DNA of 10,040 bases from Candidatus Peregrinibacteria bacterium RIFCSPLOWO2_01_FULL_48_20 (GTDB lineage Bacteria; Patescibacteriota; Gracilibacteria; UBA1369; 2-02-FULL-48-14), in NCBI GenBank assembly GCA_001787475.1, contig MFXB01000044.1, positions 1 to 10,040 on the forward strand, given 5' to 3'. The notes beneath the pieces were generated by a model, which was given only the letters and a program-made list of their open reading frames with translations, was not told the DNA's origin and did not search any database. The position numbers were made by a program, and so were the translations under genes. Shown piece after piece: positions 1-5,765 of this stretch (positions within the stretch are counted from its first letter, which is position 1; each line of letters starts with the position of its first letter).

Positions 1-6
1 TGAGTT

Positions 7-534
7 TCAGGCGGTTAGGAGTAAAAGCAGCACGTTTACCAGTACCCAAGAAGACAAAGCCAAAACAAAACCTCCCAGCGCGTACTTAATAATGGTTTTC
101 CCTTTTTCCTTATCATCCGTTACCCCTCCTGCGATGTAGTAATAAGCGCCCACAATAATCATGAGCACGGCAATAAGCCCGGCCAAGGCAATGATGAACT
201 CAAGAACGTTATTTATAAAGAAAGGAAGCATCCAAAATGCCATGTTTCCTGATTTCAGTGCGCAGGCCATCATTTGTTCTTTAGTGAGACCCTCGAGTTC
301 ATCAGGAAGGCCGGTATAACCTTTTTCGGCGTAGGCGGCGGTCCATACGTCAACCGCGACGCTGCATTGTTCCACCGTTTTGCCCTCCACGGCATCGCCT
401 CCGTCGGGAAGAAGCGTGGTAGCGGCTTGTGTCGTTAAAGGAGAGAGGAAGAGTGAAAATAACAGTGAAAATAACAAGGAGGTGGTGACGCAGCACTTTT
501 TCAGGCTCACCTTCGGTGAGTGCAGTTTTTTCAT
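7..534 (-). CDS. T4SS-pilin-like small membrane protein (TrbC/VirB2-like topology)
   Basis: A 175-residue protein with a lysine-rich N-terminus, a long hydrophobic signal segment (about residues 17-34) and a likely signal peptidase site after Thr-Gln-Ala (34-37). A soluble stretch of about 60 residues follows, with Cys57 and Cys91. Then come two membrane helices (about 104-136 and 149-173) joined by a short charged turn, VTDDKEKGK. The ending pattern GAYYYIAGG, charged turn, KTIIKYALGG resembles the T4SS_pilin family (VirB2/TrbC-like) common in CPR genomes. Such proteins are thought to form or accompany surface or secretion structures, but the precise role is unknown. The gene diverges from der with a 51-bp gap. 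Its start is the ATG at 534, seven bases from a good -10 box, so its mRNA may be leaderless. Codons 5-10 contain copy 1 of the 18-nt palindromic element, and the signal peptide contains a 12-nt tandem repeat. Family assignment is fairly sure; function is inference. Confidence 0.8.
   Translation of the reverse strand: MKKLHSPKVSLKKCCVTTSLLFSLLFSLFLSPLTTQAATTLLPDGGDAVEGKTVEQCSVAVDVWTAAYAEKGYTGLPDELEGLTKEQMMACALKSGNMAFWMLPFFINNVLEFIIALAGLIAVLMIIVGAYYYIAGGVTDDKEKGKTIIKYALGGFVLALSSWVLVNVLLLLLTA
452..475. repeat. 12-nt perfect tandem repeat in the pilin signal peptide
   Basis: Plus-strand AGTGAAAATAAC occurs twice back to back (452-463, 464-475). On the coding strand it encodes a repeated Leu-Leu-Phe-Ser/Leu-Phe-Ser-Leu stretch in the hydrophobic core of the signal peptide. 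Each unit is four codons, so gain or loss of a unit would keep frame and change the length of the hydrophobic core. Confidence 0.8.
505..522 (+). repeat. 18-nt palindromic element, copy 1 (in pilin gene)
   Basis: GCTCACCTTCGGTGAGTG. The core CTCACC-TTC-GGTGAG is a perfect inverted repeat with 6-bp arms and a 3-nt loop. The same 18-mer is found exactly at 7113-7130 (plus) and 787-804 (reverse complement). Here it is read on the minus strand in the pilin gene and gives His-Ser-Pro-Lys-Val-Ser at residues 5-10. Confidence 0.85.
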
Positions 535-540
535 AGGTTC

Positions 541-570
541 ATCTTACTCACTTTCCTAGTGACGTGCCAA
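541..570 (-). promoter_or_regulatory. Sigma70-type promoter for the pilin gene, probably leaderless
   Basis: On the minus strand, TTGGCA (565-570) and TAAGAT (541-546) are separated by 18 bases, matching -35 and -10 boxes at 5/6 and 4/6 positions. Six bases (GAACCT) separate the -10 box from the ATG, so initiation would fall on or beside the A of the start codon (534). There is no Shine-Dalgarno sequence, consistent with a leaderless transcript. This is a pattern match only. Confidence 0.5.
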
Positions 571-585
571 GCTTTCTTTGCTACC

Positions 586-1998
586 ATGCGACGTATGCGT
601 GCAGCGGTAGTGGCCATTGTCGGGCGTCCGAACGTTGGAAAATCAACTTTATTCAATCGTTTGGTTGGAAAACGAAAGGCCATTGAGTCCTCGGTTCCCG
701 GAACCACACGCGATCGTATTTATGACAATGCCGTGATCGGCGATTTCACCGTAATGCTTGTGGATACGGGTGGAATTGAAAGCGGACACTCACCGAAGGT
801 GAGCTACAGAAAAAGCAGCATTGAATCCAACGTTCAGGAGCAATCCAAGCTGGCCATTGATGGTGCCGATGTGATTGTTTTCGTAGTGGATGTTCGTGAA
901 GAGCTCACTTCGGAAGATTTTCACGCCGCCGATTTATTGCGTCGTTCCAAAAAACCGGTTATTTTGGTGGCCAACAAGTGTGACAATTCTCGTTTTGAAG
1001 AGGCACGTTTCAATTTTTACGAGTTGGGTTTTGGAGAACCCGTTGCTCTCACCGCGCTCCATTCCTTTGGGATTGATGAACTCGAGGATAGGATTTCTGA
1101 AAAACTTCAGGGTTTGGAAGTGGTGAAGGGGGAAGCCCCCGAGGAAGAAGAAGGAAGGGTAAGAATCGCCTTTTTGGGGCGACCCAATGTGGGCAAGTCG
1201 ACCATGATCAACGCACTTTTCGGGAAGAAAATGGTGGTGGTTTCGGAAGTTCCCGGAACCACGCGCGATTCCACGGAAATTCCCTTTGAGTACAAGGAAA
1301 TTCCCTTCACTTTGATTGACACGGCCGGGATCAGGCGGCGCGGCAAAGTGGAAAAAGGTATTGAGAAATACAGTATTTTGCGGTCAATGTCCTCCATCGA
1401 TCAGGCGGACGTTTGCGTACTTATGCTGGATTTTGAAGAAGGCGTCACCATGCAAGACTGTCATGTGAGCCAATACATTCTCGAGCAGAAAAAAGGGTTG
1501 ATTCTGGTGCTGAATAAAATTGATCAATTTTCAGGAAAAGAGCGAGAAGTGGCCGAGCACATGGCCATTCATGAACTTCAAAAAAAGATGGATTACCTTC
1601 CTTGGGCGCCGGTGGTTTTCAGCTCGGCCTTGGAGCGAAAAAACATTTTTCAAATCTTGGAGCTGGCCAAGGAAGTGTACGACGAACGAAAAAAAGAAAT
1701 TCCGGAGGAGGACCTTCGAATTTGGCTCAGTCACGCTTTAAAAAAACATCCTCCGCGCGGCACGCGAGGCAAGCAACGCTTCAATGTGCTTTCCGTGCGC
1801 CAAGACGGAGTTCAGCCACCCACGTTTGTTTTCAGTTGCGAGTGGCCGGAAATCATGCATTTTTCCTATGGCCGTTTTTTGGAGAACGAACTCCGCAGCA
1901 GTTTCGGTTTTACCGGAACGAGCATGAGGTTGATTTTCAGAAAGCCGGGAGATAGAGGGACTCACAAGAAATCTAGAGCAGTTCATTCAGACGATTGA
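586..1998 (+). CDS. der: Ribosome biogenesis GTPase Der (EngA)
   Basis: Der has two tandem GTPase domains and a C-terminal KH-like domain, and acts in maturation of the 50S subunit. Domain 1 shows G1 GRPNVGKS (13-20), G3 DTGGI (60-64) and G4 NKCD (130-133). Domain 2 shows G1 GRPNVGKS (198-205), G3 DTAGI (245-249), G4 NKID (310-313) and G5 Ser-Ser-Ala (346-348). The KH-like part (about 375-460) ends with the usual LENELRSSFGFTGT and IF(R)KP pattern. Length is 470 residues, within the family range. The ATG at 586 was chosen because the G1 loop then begins at residue 13, as usual; the ATG at 595 is an alternative, and the longer frame from a GTG at 520 runs into the divergent pilin gene. No Shine-Dalgarno sequence is seen. 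Between DTGGI and the following QEQSK helix there are 19 residues instead of about 11 in E. coli and B. subtilis; the extra residues include palindromic element copy 2. The 3' end overlaps the convergent nucleotidyltransferase gene by 26 bp. Confidence 0.96.
   Translation: MRRMRAAVVAIVGRPNVGKSTLFNRLVGKRKAIESSVPGTTRDRIYDNAVIGDFTVMLVDTGGIESGHSPKVSYRKSSIESNVQEQSKLAIDGADVIVFVVDVREELTSEDFHAADLLRRSKKPVILVANKCDNSRFEEARFNFYELGFGEPVALTALHSFGIDELEDRISEKLQGLEVVKGEAPEEEEGRVRIAFLGRPNVGKSTMINALFGKKMVVVSEVPGTTRDSTEIPFEYKEIPFTLIDTAGIRRRGKVEKGIEKYSILRSMSSIDQADVCVLMLDFEEGVTMQDCHVSQYILEQKKGLILVLNKIDQFSGKEREVAEHMAIHELQKKMDYLPWAPVVFSSALERKNIFQILELAKEVYDERKKEIPEEDLRIWLSHALKKHPPRGTRGKQRFNVLSVRQDGVQPPTFVFSCEWPEIMHFSYGRFLENELRSSFGFTGTSMRLIFRKPGDRGTHKKSRAVHSDD
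787..804 (-). repeat. 18-nt palindromic element, copy 2 (in der)
   Basis: Exact reverse complement of copies 1 and 3. In der it is read as His-Ser-Pro-Lys-Val-Ser (residues 68-73), the same peptide as in the pilin. It sits just after the G3 motif of GTPase domain 1, where Der from other bacteria is about 8 residues shorter. The following bases of copy 1 and copy 2 in coding orientation also look loosely alike (SLKKCC versus SYRKSS). Confidence 0.85.
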
Positions 1999-2896
1999 CC
2001 CATTTTGTACGAAACGTTTCACGTTCATCAGTATCGTGAAACTTCAGCATGTCGCTTGCAAGAATCGTTCCACTTTTATCTTTAAGAAGCAGGTATTTCT
2101 CTCGCGCGTGAAGCAATTGTGAACGCTTGGCCTTTTCTTCCCAAGAATCTTTGTCGAGCCAGGTTTCGAAACGTTCTTTCCATTGTTCGTGCCAGGGTTT
2201 GGCTTTGCGGAAATAGCGGCGATGTTCTTGAACGGTTTTGAAATAGTCGGAAAGCCAGTGACGGCTTAAATCGAGAATTTTTTGGTAGGTTTCAAAGTTT
2301 CCGGCAATGGGTTCCATGGTTTTAATCCAATAGGCAAGGTAGATGTCGTAGGGCTCCCGTGAGATCTTTTTGAGATCCAAGTTGTCTTCCGTCACATAAA
2401 AGCTGAGGCAAAATCGTGCTTTGGTTTTTGTACCGTGACGACGTACGCCAAAAAGTGTGGTCAGCAATGTTAAGGCAAAACGGGCGAGAAAGAGCCGATT
2501 TTTTTTCGCGATCACAAAAAGGTCGATGTCGCTTTCTTCATCGATGGCGTAAATGGGCAAACTGTTGCAGACGCAAATCAAATCAATAAAAGGACAGACG
2601 GAAAAAAGCCAATGGTAACGGCGAACTTTCTTCCAATATTCGAGGGCGCGGCTGCGTTTTTCCAAAAAAGTATCATAAAATTCGTCTGTGCCGGAGATGG
2701 AGTAGTAACCCTCTTTCAATCTTATGATTGGGCTTTCGCGCAAATAAATGTCGATTTTCTCTTCATCCGGCGTGGTGAAAAATAAATGTTCGGAAATATC
2801 GCTTCGGGTGAGAGGAACACCAAACAAATCAAAATACGCAAGAGTGGCGAGAACCGCTTGTTTCACCGTCATGTTTTTGTGGAAAACCTCGTTCAT
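1973..2896 (-). CDS. Predicted nucleotidyltransferase (Pol beta-like fold) with N-terminal helical domain
   Basis: A 307-residue protein from the ATG at 2896. The N-terminal part (about 9-75) resembles a winged-helix/helical domain (TVKQAVLATLAYFDLFGVPL, then a basic helix). The nucleotidyltransferase signature Glu-Ser-Asp-Ile-Asp-Leu-Phe-Val-Ile lies around residues 121-129, with Asp123 and Asp125 as the expected metal ligands. The usual preceding Gly-Ser is Asn-Ser here (CNSLPIYAID). The later region, with the pattern YDIYLAYWIKTMEPI then RHWLSDYF, resembles the helical part of nucleotidyltransferase-like proteins often seen in CPR genomes. Substrate and product are unknown. The third catalytic carboxylate is not obvious, so activity is uncertain. 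An in-frame ATG upstream at 2947 is less likely because it reaches into the uvrC 5' end. The gene diverges from uvrC (59-bp gap) and its 3' end overlaps the der stop. Confidence 0.7.
   Translation of the reverse strand: MNEVFHKNMTVKQAVLATLAYFDLFGVPLTRSDISEHLFFTTPDEEKIDIYLRESPIIRLKEGYYSISGTDEFYDTFLEKRSRALEYWKKVRRYHWLFSVCPFIDLICVCNSLPIYAIDEESDIDLFVIAKKNRLFLARFALTLLTTLFGVRRHGTKTKARFCLSFYVTEDNLDLKKISREPYDIYLAYWIKTMEPIAGNFETYQKILDLSRHWLSDYFKTVQEHRRYFRKAKPWHEQWKERFETWLDKDSWEEKAKRSQLLHAREKYLLLKDKSGTILASDMLKFHDTDERETFRTKWVNRLNELL
2016..2042. repeat. 8-bp inverted repeat just past the der stop
   Basis: GTTTCACG (2016-2023) and CGTGAAAC (2035-2042) are perfect inverted arms around an 11-nt loop, starting 17 bases past the der stop and inside the 3' part of the convergent nucleotidyltransferase gene. 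No T-tract follows on the plus strand, so a classic intrinsic terminator is not supported. It may be a transcript-end structure or a chance pairing. Confidence 0.4.
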
Positions 2897-2955
2897 AAGG
2901 TACCGATTTGCGTAAAGAAGGAAGTTAACATAGCATAACTTTGTCATTTTGTCCT

Positions 2956-5073
2956 ATGCTTTCAAAACCCTTACAATCCTTACTCAAAAAACTACCACAC
3001 AGTCCGGGCGTTTATAAAATGAAAGATGAGGATGGCCGGATTCTTTACATTGGGAAGGCGAAGGATCTTTCCAAGCGAGTGCGGTCGTATTTTCAGGATC
3101 AAAAAAAACTTACGGTGAGGACGCAGAAACTTTTGGAAAAAGTTGCCGATTTGGAGTGGGTGGAGGTGAGCAGTGATTTGGAAGCCTTGTTTTTAGAGAC
3201 CAATTTCATTAAAGAGTTTCGACCCAAATACAACGTTCTCATGAAGGACGACAAAAATTTTGTGTACATAAAAATCACCAAAAATGAAGATTTTCCGCGT
3301 ATTGAAGTGGTACGCCGCGTGGAAAAAGACGGGGCACGCTATTTTGGGCCGAAGACAGCGGCACATACCGTCAAAAAAACCTTGGCTTTGCTCCAAAAGT
3401 TGTTCAATTATCGAAGTTGTGATTTGGGAATTGAGTGGAAGAACGGAAAGGCCGAGGTGATTCGGAAGACCATGGCTTATCCTTGTTTGGACTATCATAT
3501 TAAGCGCTGTGCCGGTCCTTGTATTTCGGAAATTTCTCCCGAGGAATATAAAAAATCCATCACTCAAATTGAGCGCTTTTTGGAAGGAGACACGAAAAGT
3601 ATTGAGGATTCTTTGAAAGTTCAAATGGAAACGCAGGTAGAAAATAAAGAGTTCGAAAAAGCGGCGAAAACGCGCGACAAACTTCAGGCGCTTCAAAGTC
3701 TTTTTCATGAACAAGTGGTGACTTCGCCGGATCATCAAAATGCGGATATTCTGGGTTTTGTGCTCGAAAACGGGAAAGCGTATTTCAATTTGTTTATGCT
3801 GCGTGACGGAAAACTCTGTGGTCAGGAAAATTTTATTGCGGAAGCGGCCGGTTGCGAAGCGGGAGATGAGCCCGGTGCCGCGGAAGTGGTGGAAGCCTTT
3901 CTGACTCAGTATTACGAAAAAGCCACCGCCTTTCCTCGTGAAATTCTTTTGCCGCTTGAACTGGAGGAGCCTGATTTTTTTGAAACGTGGCTTTCGAATC
4001 AAGCGGATCATAGAGTTCGGCTCGTTTTTCCAAAGCGAGGGAAAAAGCACGCGCTCGCTTCGCTCGCGGAAAAGAACGCTCGCAGTTTCCAGAAACAGCA
4101 CAAGGCTCGATGGGAACACATGCAACCCAGTGACGAAGAAGCTCTGCTGGAATTGGCGGAGCATTTGGAACTTTCTAAAGTACCCAAGCGCATGGAAGCC
4201 TATGACATTTCTCATTTGGGCGGGAGCGATACGGTGGCCTCCATGGTGGTTTTTGAAAACGGGAAACCTAAGAAATCCGACTACCGAAAATTCCATTTGC
4301 GTTCCATCGTGGACGGTGAAATCGACGATTTCAAATCGATGAGTGAAATTTTGGCTCGTCGTCTTCGTTACTTGAAATCCGCAGCCAAAGGCTTTGAATT
4401 TCGAAAAGCGGCGAAAAGGCATCTCCCCGGGATTGCACGGCTTTTCAAAGAGTGGAGAGGAGCAGATGAAGTGGATGGGGTTCTCGACGAATACACGCTG
4501 GCGCTCAAAAATAACAAACCAATCGGCCTTGTGCGTCTCGTGAAAGGAAAAGAAAAATCTTATCTCCTCAAGTCGCTTTATATTTCTCCCAAAGTTCGTG
4601 CACAGGGTCTGGGTTCCGGCCTTCTTCGTTATGCCATTCAAAAATTGAAGGCTAAACGCGTTTACGTTTCTTGCATCGAAAAAATGCGCGATTTTTACCT
4701 TCGTTTCGGCTTTGAGGAAGTGAAGCAATTTCCCGAAGAATTTTTGAACGATTTAAAAGAAGTTTTATTCGCTTATAATCCCTCCAAAACTTATGATGCC
4801 TCTTTCCAAAGTAAGCCGGATCTTATTGTGATCGATGGTGGGAAAGGTCAACTTGGCGCCGCATTGAAAAGTCGCGATTTTTATGGACTTGAAATCCCCA
4901 TGATCGGTCTCGCAAAACGCGAGGAGGACGTTTTTGTGCCCGGAAAATCCTTTCCTTTGCTCATCCCCAAAGATTCTCCGGCGCTCTACCTTTTACAGCG
5001 AATTCGCAATGAAGCGCATCGTTTCGCGATTACTTTTCAAAAAGATACGCGTGCAAAAAGTATGTTTAAGTAG
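2956..5073 (+). CDS. uvrC: Excinuclease subunit UvrC with an inserted GNAT acetyltransferase-like domain and no C-terminal HhH domain
   Basis: UvrC makes both incisions around a DNA lesion in UvrABC nucleotide excision repair. From the ATG at 2956 it is 705 residues. Present in order: the GIY-YIG nuclease (SPGVYKMKDEDG, ILYIGKAKDLSKR, about 12-90); a four-cysteine region (RSCDLG, then YPCLDYHIKRCAGPC); a UVR motif for UvrB contact (NKEFEKAAKTRDKL); and the RNase H-like endonuclease with Asp417 (YDISHLGG), Asp627 (IVIDGGKGQL) and His688 (RNEAHRFAITF), so the catalytic triad is intact. Residues about 478-612, between RRLRYL and the IVIDGG strand, are not normal UvrC. They read as a GNAT domain with the acetyl-CoA loop RAQGLGSG (548-555) and the typical end DFYLRFGFEEV. 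The protein stops 17 residues after His688, so the usual (HhH)2 DNA-binding domain is missing. The start at 2956 matches the family N-terminus; a TTG at 2941 would add five residues. No Shine-Dalgarno sequence is seen. Confidence 0.95.
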   Translation: MLSKPLQSLLKKLPHSPGVYKMKDEDGRILYIGKAKDLSKRVRSYFQDQKKLTVRTQKLLEKVADLEWVEVSSDLEALFLETNFIKEFRPKYNVLMKDDKNFVYIKITKNEDFPRIEVVRRVEKDGARYFGPKTAAHTVKKTLALLQKLFNYRSCDLGIEWKNGKAEVIRKTMAYPCLDYHIKRCAGPCISEISPEEYKKSITQIERFLEGDTKSIEDSLKVQMETQVENKEFEKAAKTRDKLQALQSLFHEQVVTSPDHQNADILGFVLENGKAYFNLFMLRDGKLCGQENFIAEAAGCEAGDEPGAAEVVEAFLTQYYEKATAFPREILLPLELEEPDFFETWLSNQADHRVRLVFPKRGKKHALASLAEKNARSFQKQHKARWEHMQPSDEEALLELAEHLELSKVPKRMEAYDISHLGGSDTVASMVVFENGKPKKSDYRKFHLRSIVDGEIDDFKSMSEILARRLRYLKSAAKGFEFRKAAKRHLPGIARLFKEWRGADEVDGVLDEYTLALKNNKPIGLVRLVKGKEKSYLLKSLYISPKVRAQGLGSGLLRYAIQKLKAKRVYVSCIEKMRDFYLRFGFEEVKQFPEEFLNDLKEVLFAYNPSKTYDASFQSKPDLIVIDGGKGQLGAALKSRDFYGLEIPMIGLAKREEDVFVPGKSFPLLIPKDSPALYLLQRIRNEAHRFAITFQKDTRAKSMFK
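4387..4795 (+). other. GNAT-like domain embedded in uvrC
   Basis: Residues about 478-612 of UvrC. The order fits a small GNAT fold: an opening strand and helix (FEFRKAAKRHLPGIARLFKEW), substrate strands with ALKNNKPIGLVRLV, strand 4 LLKSLYISPKV, the pyrophosphate-binding loop Arg-Ala-Gln-Gly-Leu-Gly-Ser-Gly (548-555) with its helix, and the closing MRDFYLRFGFEEV segment (577-588). The insertion is in frame and uninterrupted. Boundaries are estimates from where UvrC-like sequence stops and resumes. Confidence 0.85.
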
Positions 5074-5099
5074 CATTATAAGCTTACTTTAATTTTTCT

Positions 5100-5543
5100 A
5101 TGGATTACTCAACCCTACTCGAAGATCTCAAACAAGCCATGCTCGCCAAGGATGAACTCAAAACGTCCGTGCTGCGCATGCTCAAGGCTGAAATCATGAA
5201 AATTCAGACCGATGGCAGTGGAACCGAAATCACCGAAGCCGTCATCCAAAGCGTGATTCAAAAAATGATCAAGCAACGCAAAGATTCTTTTGAACAATTC
5301 AAAGCTGGTGGTCGCGCCGAACTTGCTGAAAAGGAAGAAAAAGAAATCGCTATTCTTCAGGCTTATTTGCCCGAGCAAATGAGTGAAGATGCTATCCGTG
5401 CGGAGGTTCGTGCTAGCAAAGAAGCACTTGGCGTGACCGACAAAAGCGGTGTTGGCAAGTTGATGGGCGTTCTCATGGGCAAACTCAAAGGCAAAGCCGA
5501 TGGTGGAGCGATCAAGAGGATTGTGGAGGAGGAGTTGAAATAA
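5100..5543 (+). CDS. GatB/YqeY domain-containing protein
   Basis: A 147-residue protein matching the stand-alone YqeY family across its length: LLEDLKQAMLAKDELKTSVLRMLKAEI at the start, a central KMIKQRKDSFEQFKAGGRAELAEKEEKEIAILQAYLPEQMSE block, and the C-terminal GVGKLMGVLMGKLKGKADGG helix pair. The fold resembles the tRNA-binding tail of the GatB subunit of Asp/Glu-tRNA amidotransferase; the role of the stand-alone form is not settled. It starts 26 bp after uvrC on the same strand and may be cotranscribed. A TATAAG hexamer (5077-5082) in the gap could also provide a promoter, but no convincing -35 box was found. No Shine-Dalgarno sequence is seen. Confidence 0.93.
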   Translation: MDYSTLLEDLKQAMLAKDELKTSVLRMLKAEIMKIQTDGSGTEITEAVIQSVIQKMIKQRKDSFEQFKAGGRAELAEKEEKEIAILQAYLPEQMSEDAIRAEVRASKEALGVTDKSGVGKLMGVLMGKLKGKADGGAIKRIVEEELK

Positions 5544-5546
5544 TGA

Positions 5547-5567
5547 GTCGCTGACGCGACACTTTTT
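5547..5567 (+). terminator. Possible weak intrinsic terminator after the YqeY gene
   Basis: GTCGC-TGAC-GCGAC (5547-5560) forms a 5-bp GC-rich stem with a 4-nt loop, followed two bases later by five T residues (5563-5567). It begins 4 bases after the YqeY stop. The stem is short, so the call is tentative. Confidence 0.45.
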
Positions 5568-5571
5568 ATAA

Positions 5572-5597
5572 TCCGCACTTCGCTTACGCTCCGTGCG
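5572..5597 (-). other. Possible hairpin in the tRNA-Leu 3' trailer
   Basis: Read on the minus strand just past the tRNA CCA end, CGCAC and GTGCG can pair around a segment containing GC-GTAA-GC, which resembles a GNRA-type tetraloop. It could form a trailer structure for 3' processing or transcript ending. No T-tract follows. Low confidence. Confidence 0.25.
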
Positions 5598-5599
5598 TG

Positions 5600-5688
5600 T
5601 GGTGCCGAAGATGGGGGTCGAACCCACACTCCCGGTGAGGGGAACGGGATTTTGAGTCCCGCGCGTCTGCCAGTTCCGCCACTTCGGC
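5600..5688 (-). tRNA. tRNA-Leu (anticodon CAA), CCA encoded
   Basis: On the minus strand the acceptor arms GCCGAAG and CTTCGGC pair perfectly (7 bp), followed by discriminator A and an encoded CCA (5600-5602). The D arm has stem GCG/CGC. The anticodon stem GGGA/TCCC encloses the 7-base loop CTCAAAA, giving anticodon CAA for UUG. A long variable arm (class II) with CCC/GGG pairing marks it as leucine type. The T arm is GTGGG-TTCGACC-CCCAT with one G-U pair. The gene lies between the YqeY gene and the dsbA-like gene, on the opposite strand to both. Confidence 0.95.
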
Positions 5689-5701
5689 TCTTCGCCAAGG
5701 A

Positions 5702-5730
5702 AATTTACCCTATTTGTTTTACGAAAACAA
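5702..5730 (-). promoter_or_regulatory. Promoter for tRNA-Leu
   Basis: On the minus strand, TTGTTT (5725-5730) and TAAATT (5702-5707) are exactly 17 bases apart. The -10 box ends 13 bases before the mature tRNA 5' end, giving a leader of about 6 bases. Each box matches the consensus at 4 of 6 positions. Spacing and position support it. Confidence 0.5.
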
Positions 5731-5741
5731 TATGCTATTCT
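5714..5741 (+). promoter_or_regulatory. Divergent promoter for the dsbA-like gene, mirrored on the tRNA promoter
   Basis: TTGTTT (5714-5719) and TATTCT (5736-5741) are 16 bases apart on the plus strand, which would give a leader of about 18 bases before the ATG at 5766. The -35 box is one arm of the perfect inverted repeat TTGTTTT-ACG-AAAACAA (5714-5730); the other arm supplies the -35 box of the opposing tRNA promoter. The two promoters would therefore compete for the same DNA. Confidence 0.4.
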
Positions 5742-5765
5742 CTTGCCGTTATTTAATTCACAATC

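Noticed and set aside
520..585. A longer Der starting at the GTG at 520
   Set aside because: The extra 22 residues have no Der similarity, overlap the pilin 5' end and would contain the palindromic element. The ATG at 586 gives the usual distance to the G1 motif.
4051..4069. GC-rich CGCTCGC-TT-CGCTCGC direct repeat in uvrC, similar in look to repeat elements
   Set aside because: The encoded HALASLAEKNA aligns with normal UvrC (as in KELVELAEKNA) without any length change, and it is a short direct repeat rather than the palindromic element. Chance is sufficient.
3649..4416. Similar sequences at the UVR motif (EFEKAAK) and at the beginning of the GNAT insert (EFRKAAK), sharing GCGGCGAAAA
   Set aside because: It was considered as a recombination footprint of the insertion. 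Both peptides are normal for their own families and the shared nucleotides are few, so it is most simply coincidence.
3193..4728. Long 511-residue open frame on the minus strand opposite uvrC
   Set aside because: It lies antisense to uvrC, whose domains and catalytic residues are clear. Its translation is rich in Phe, Arg and His without recognisable domains, as expected of a shadow frame.
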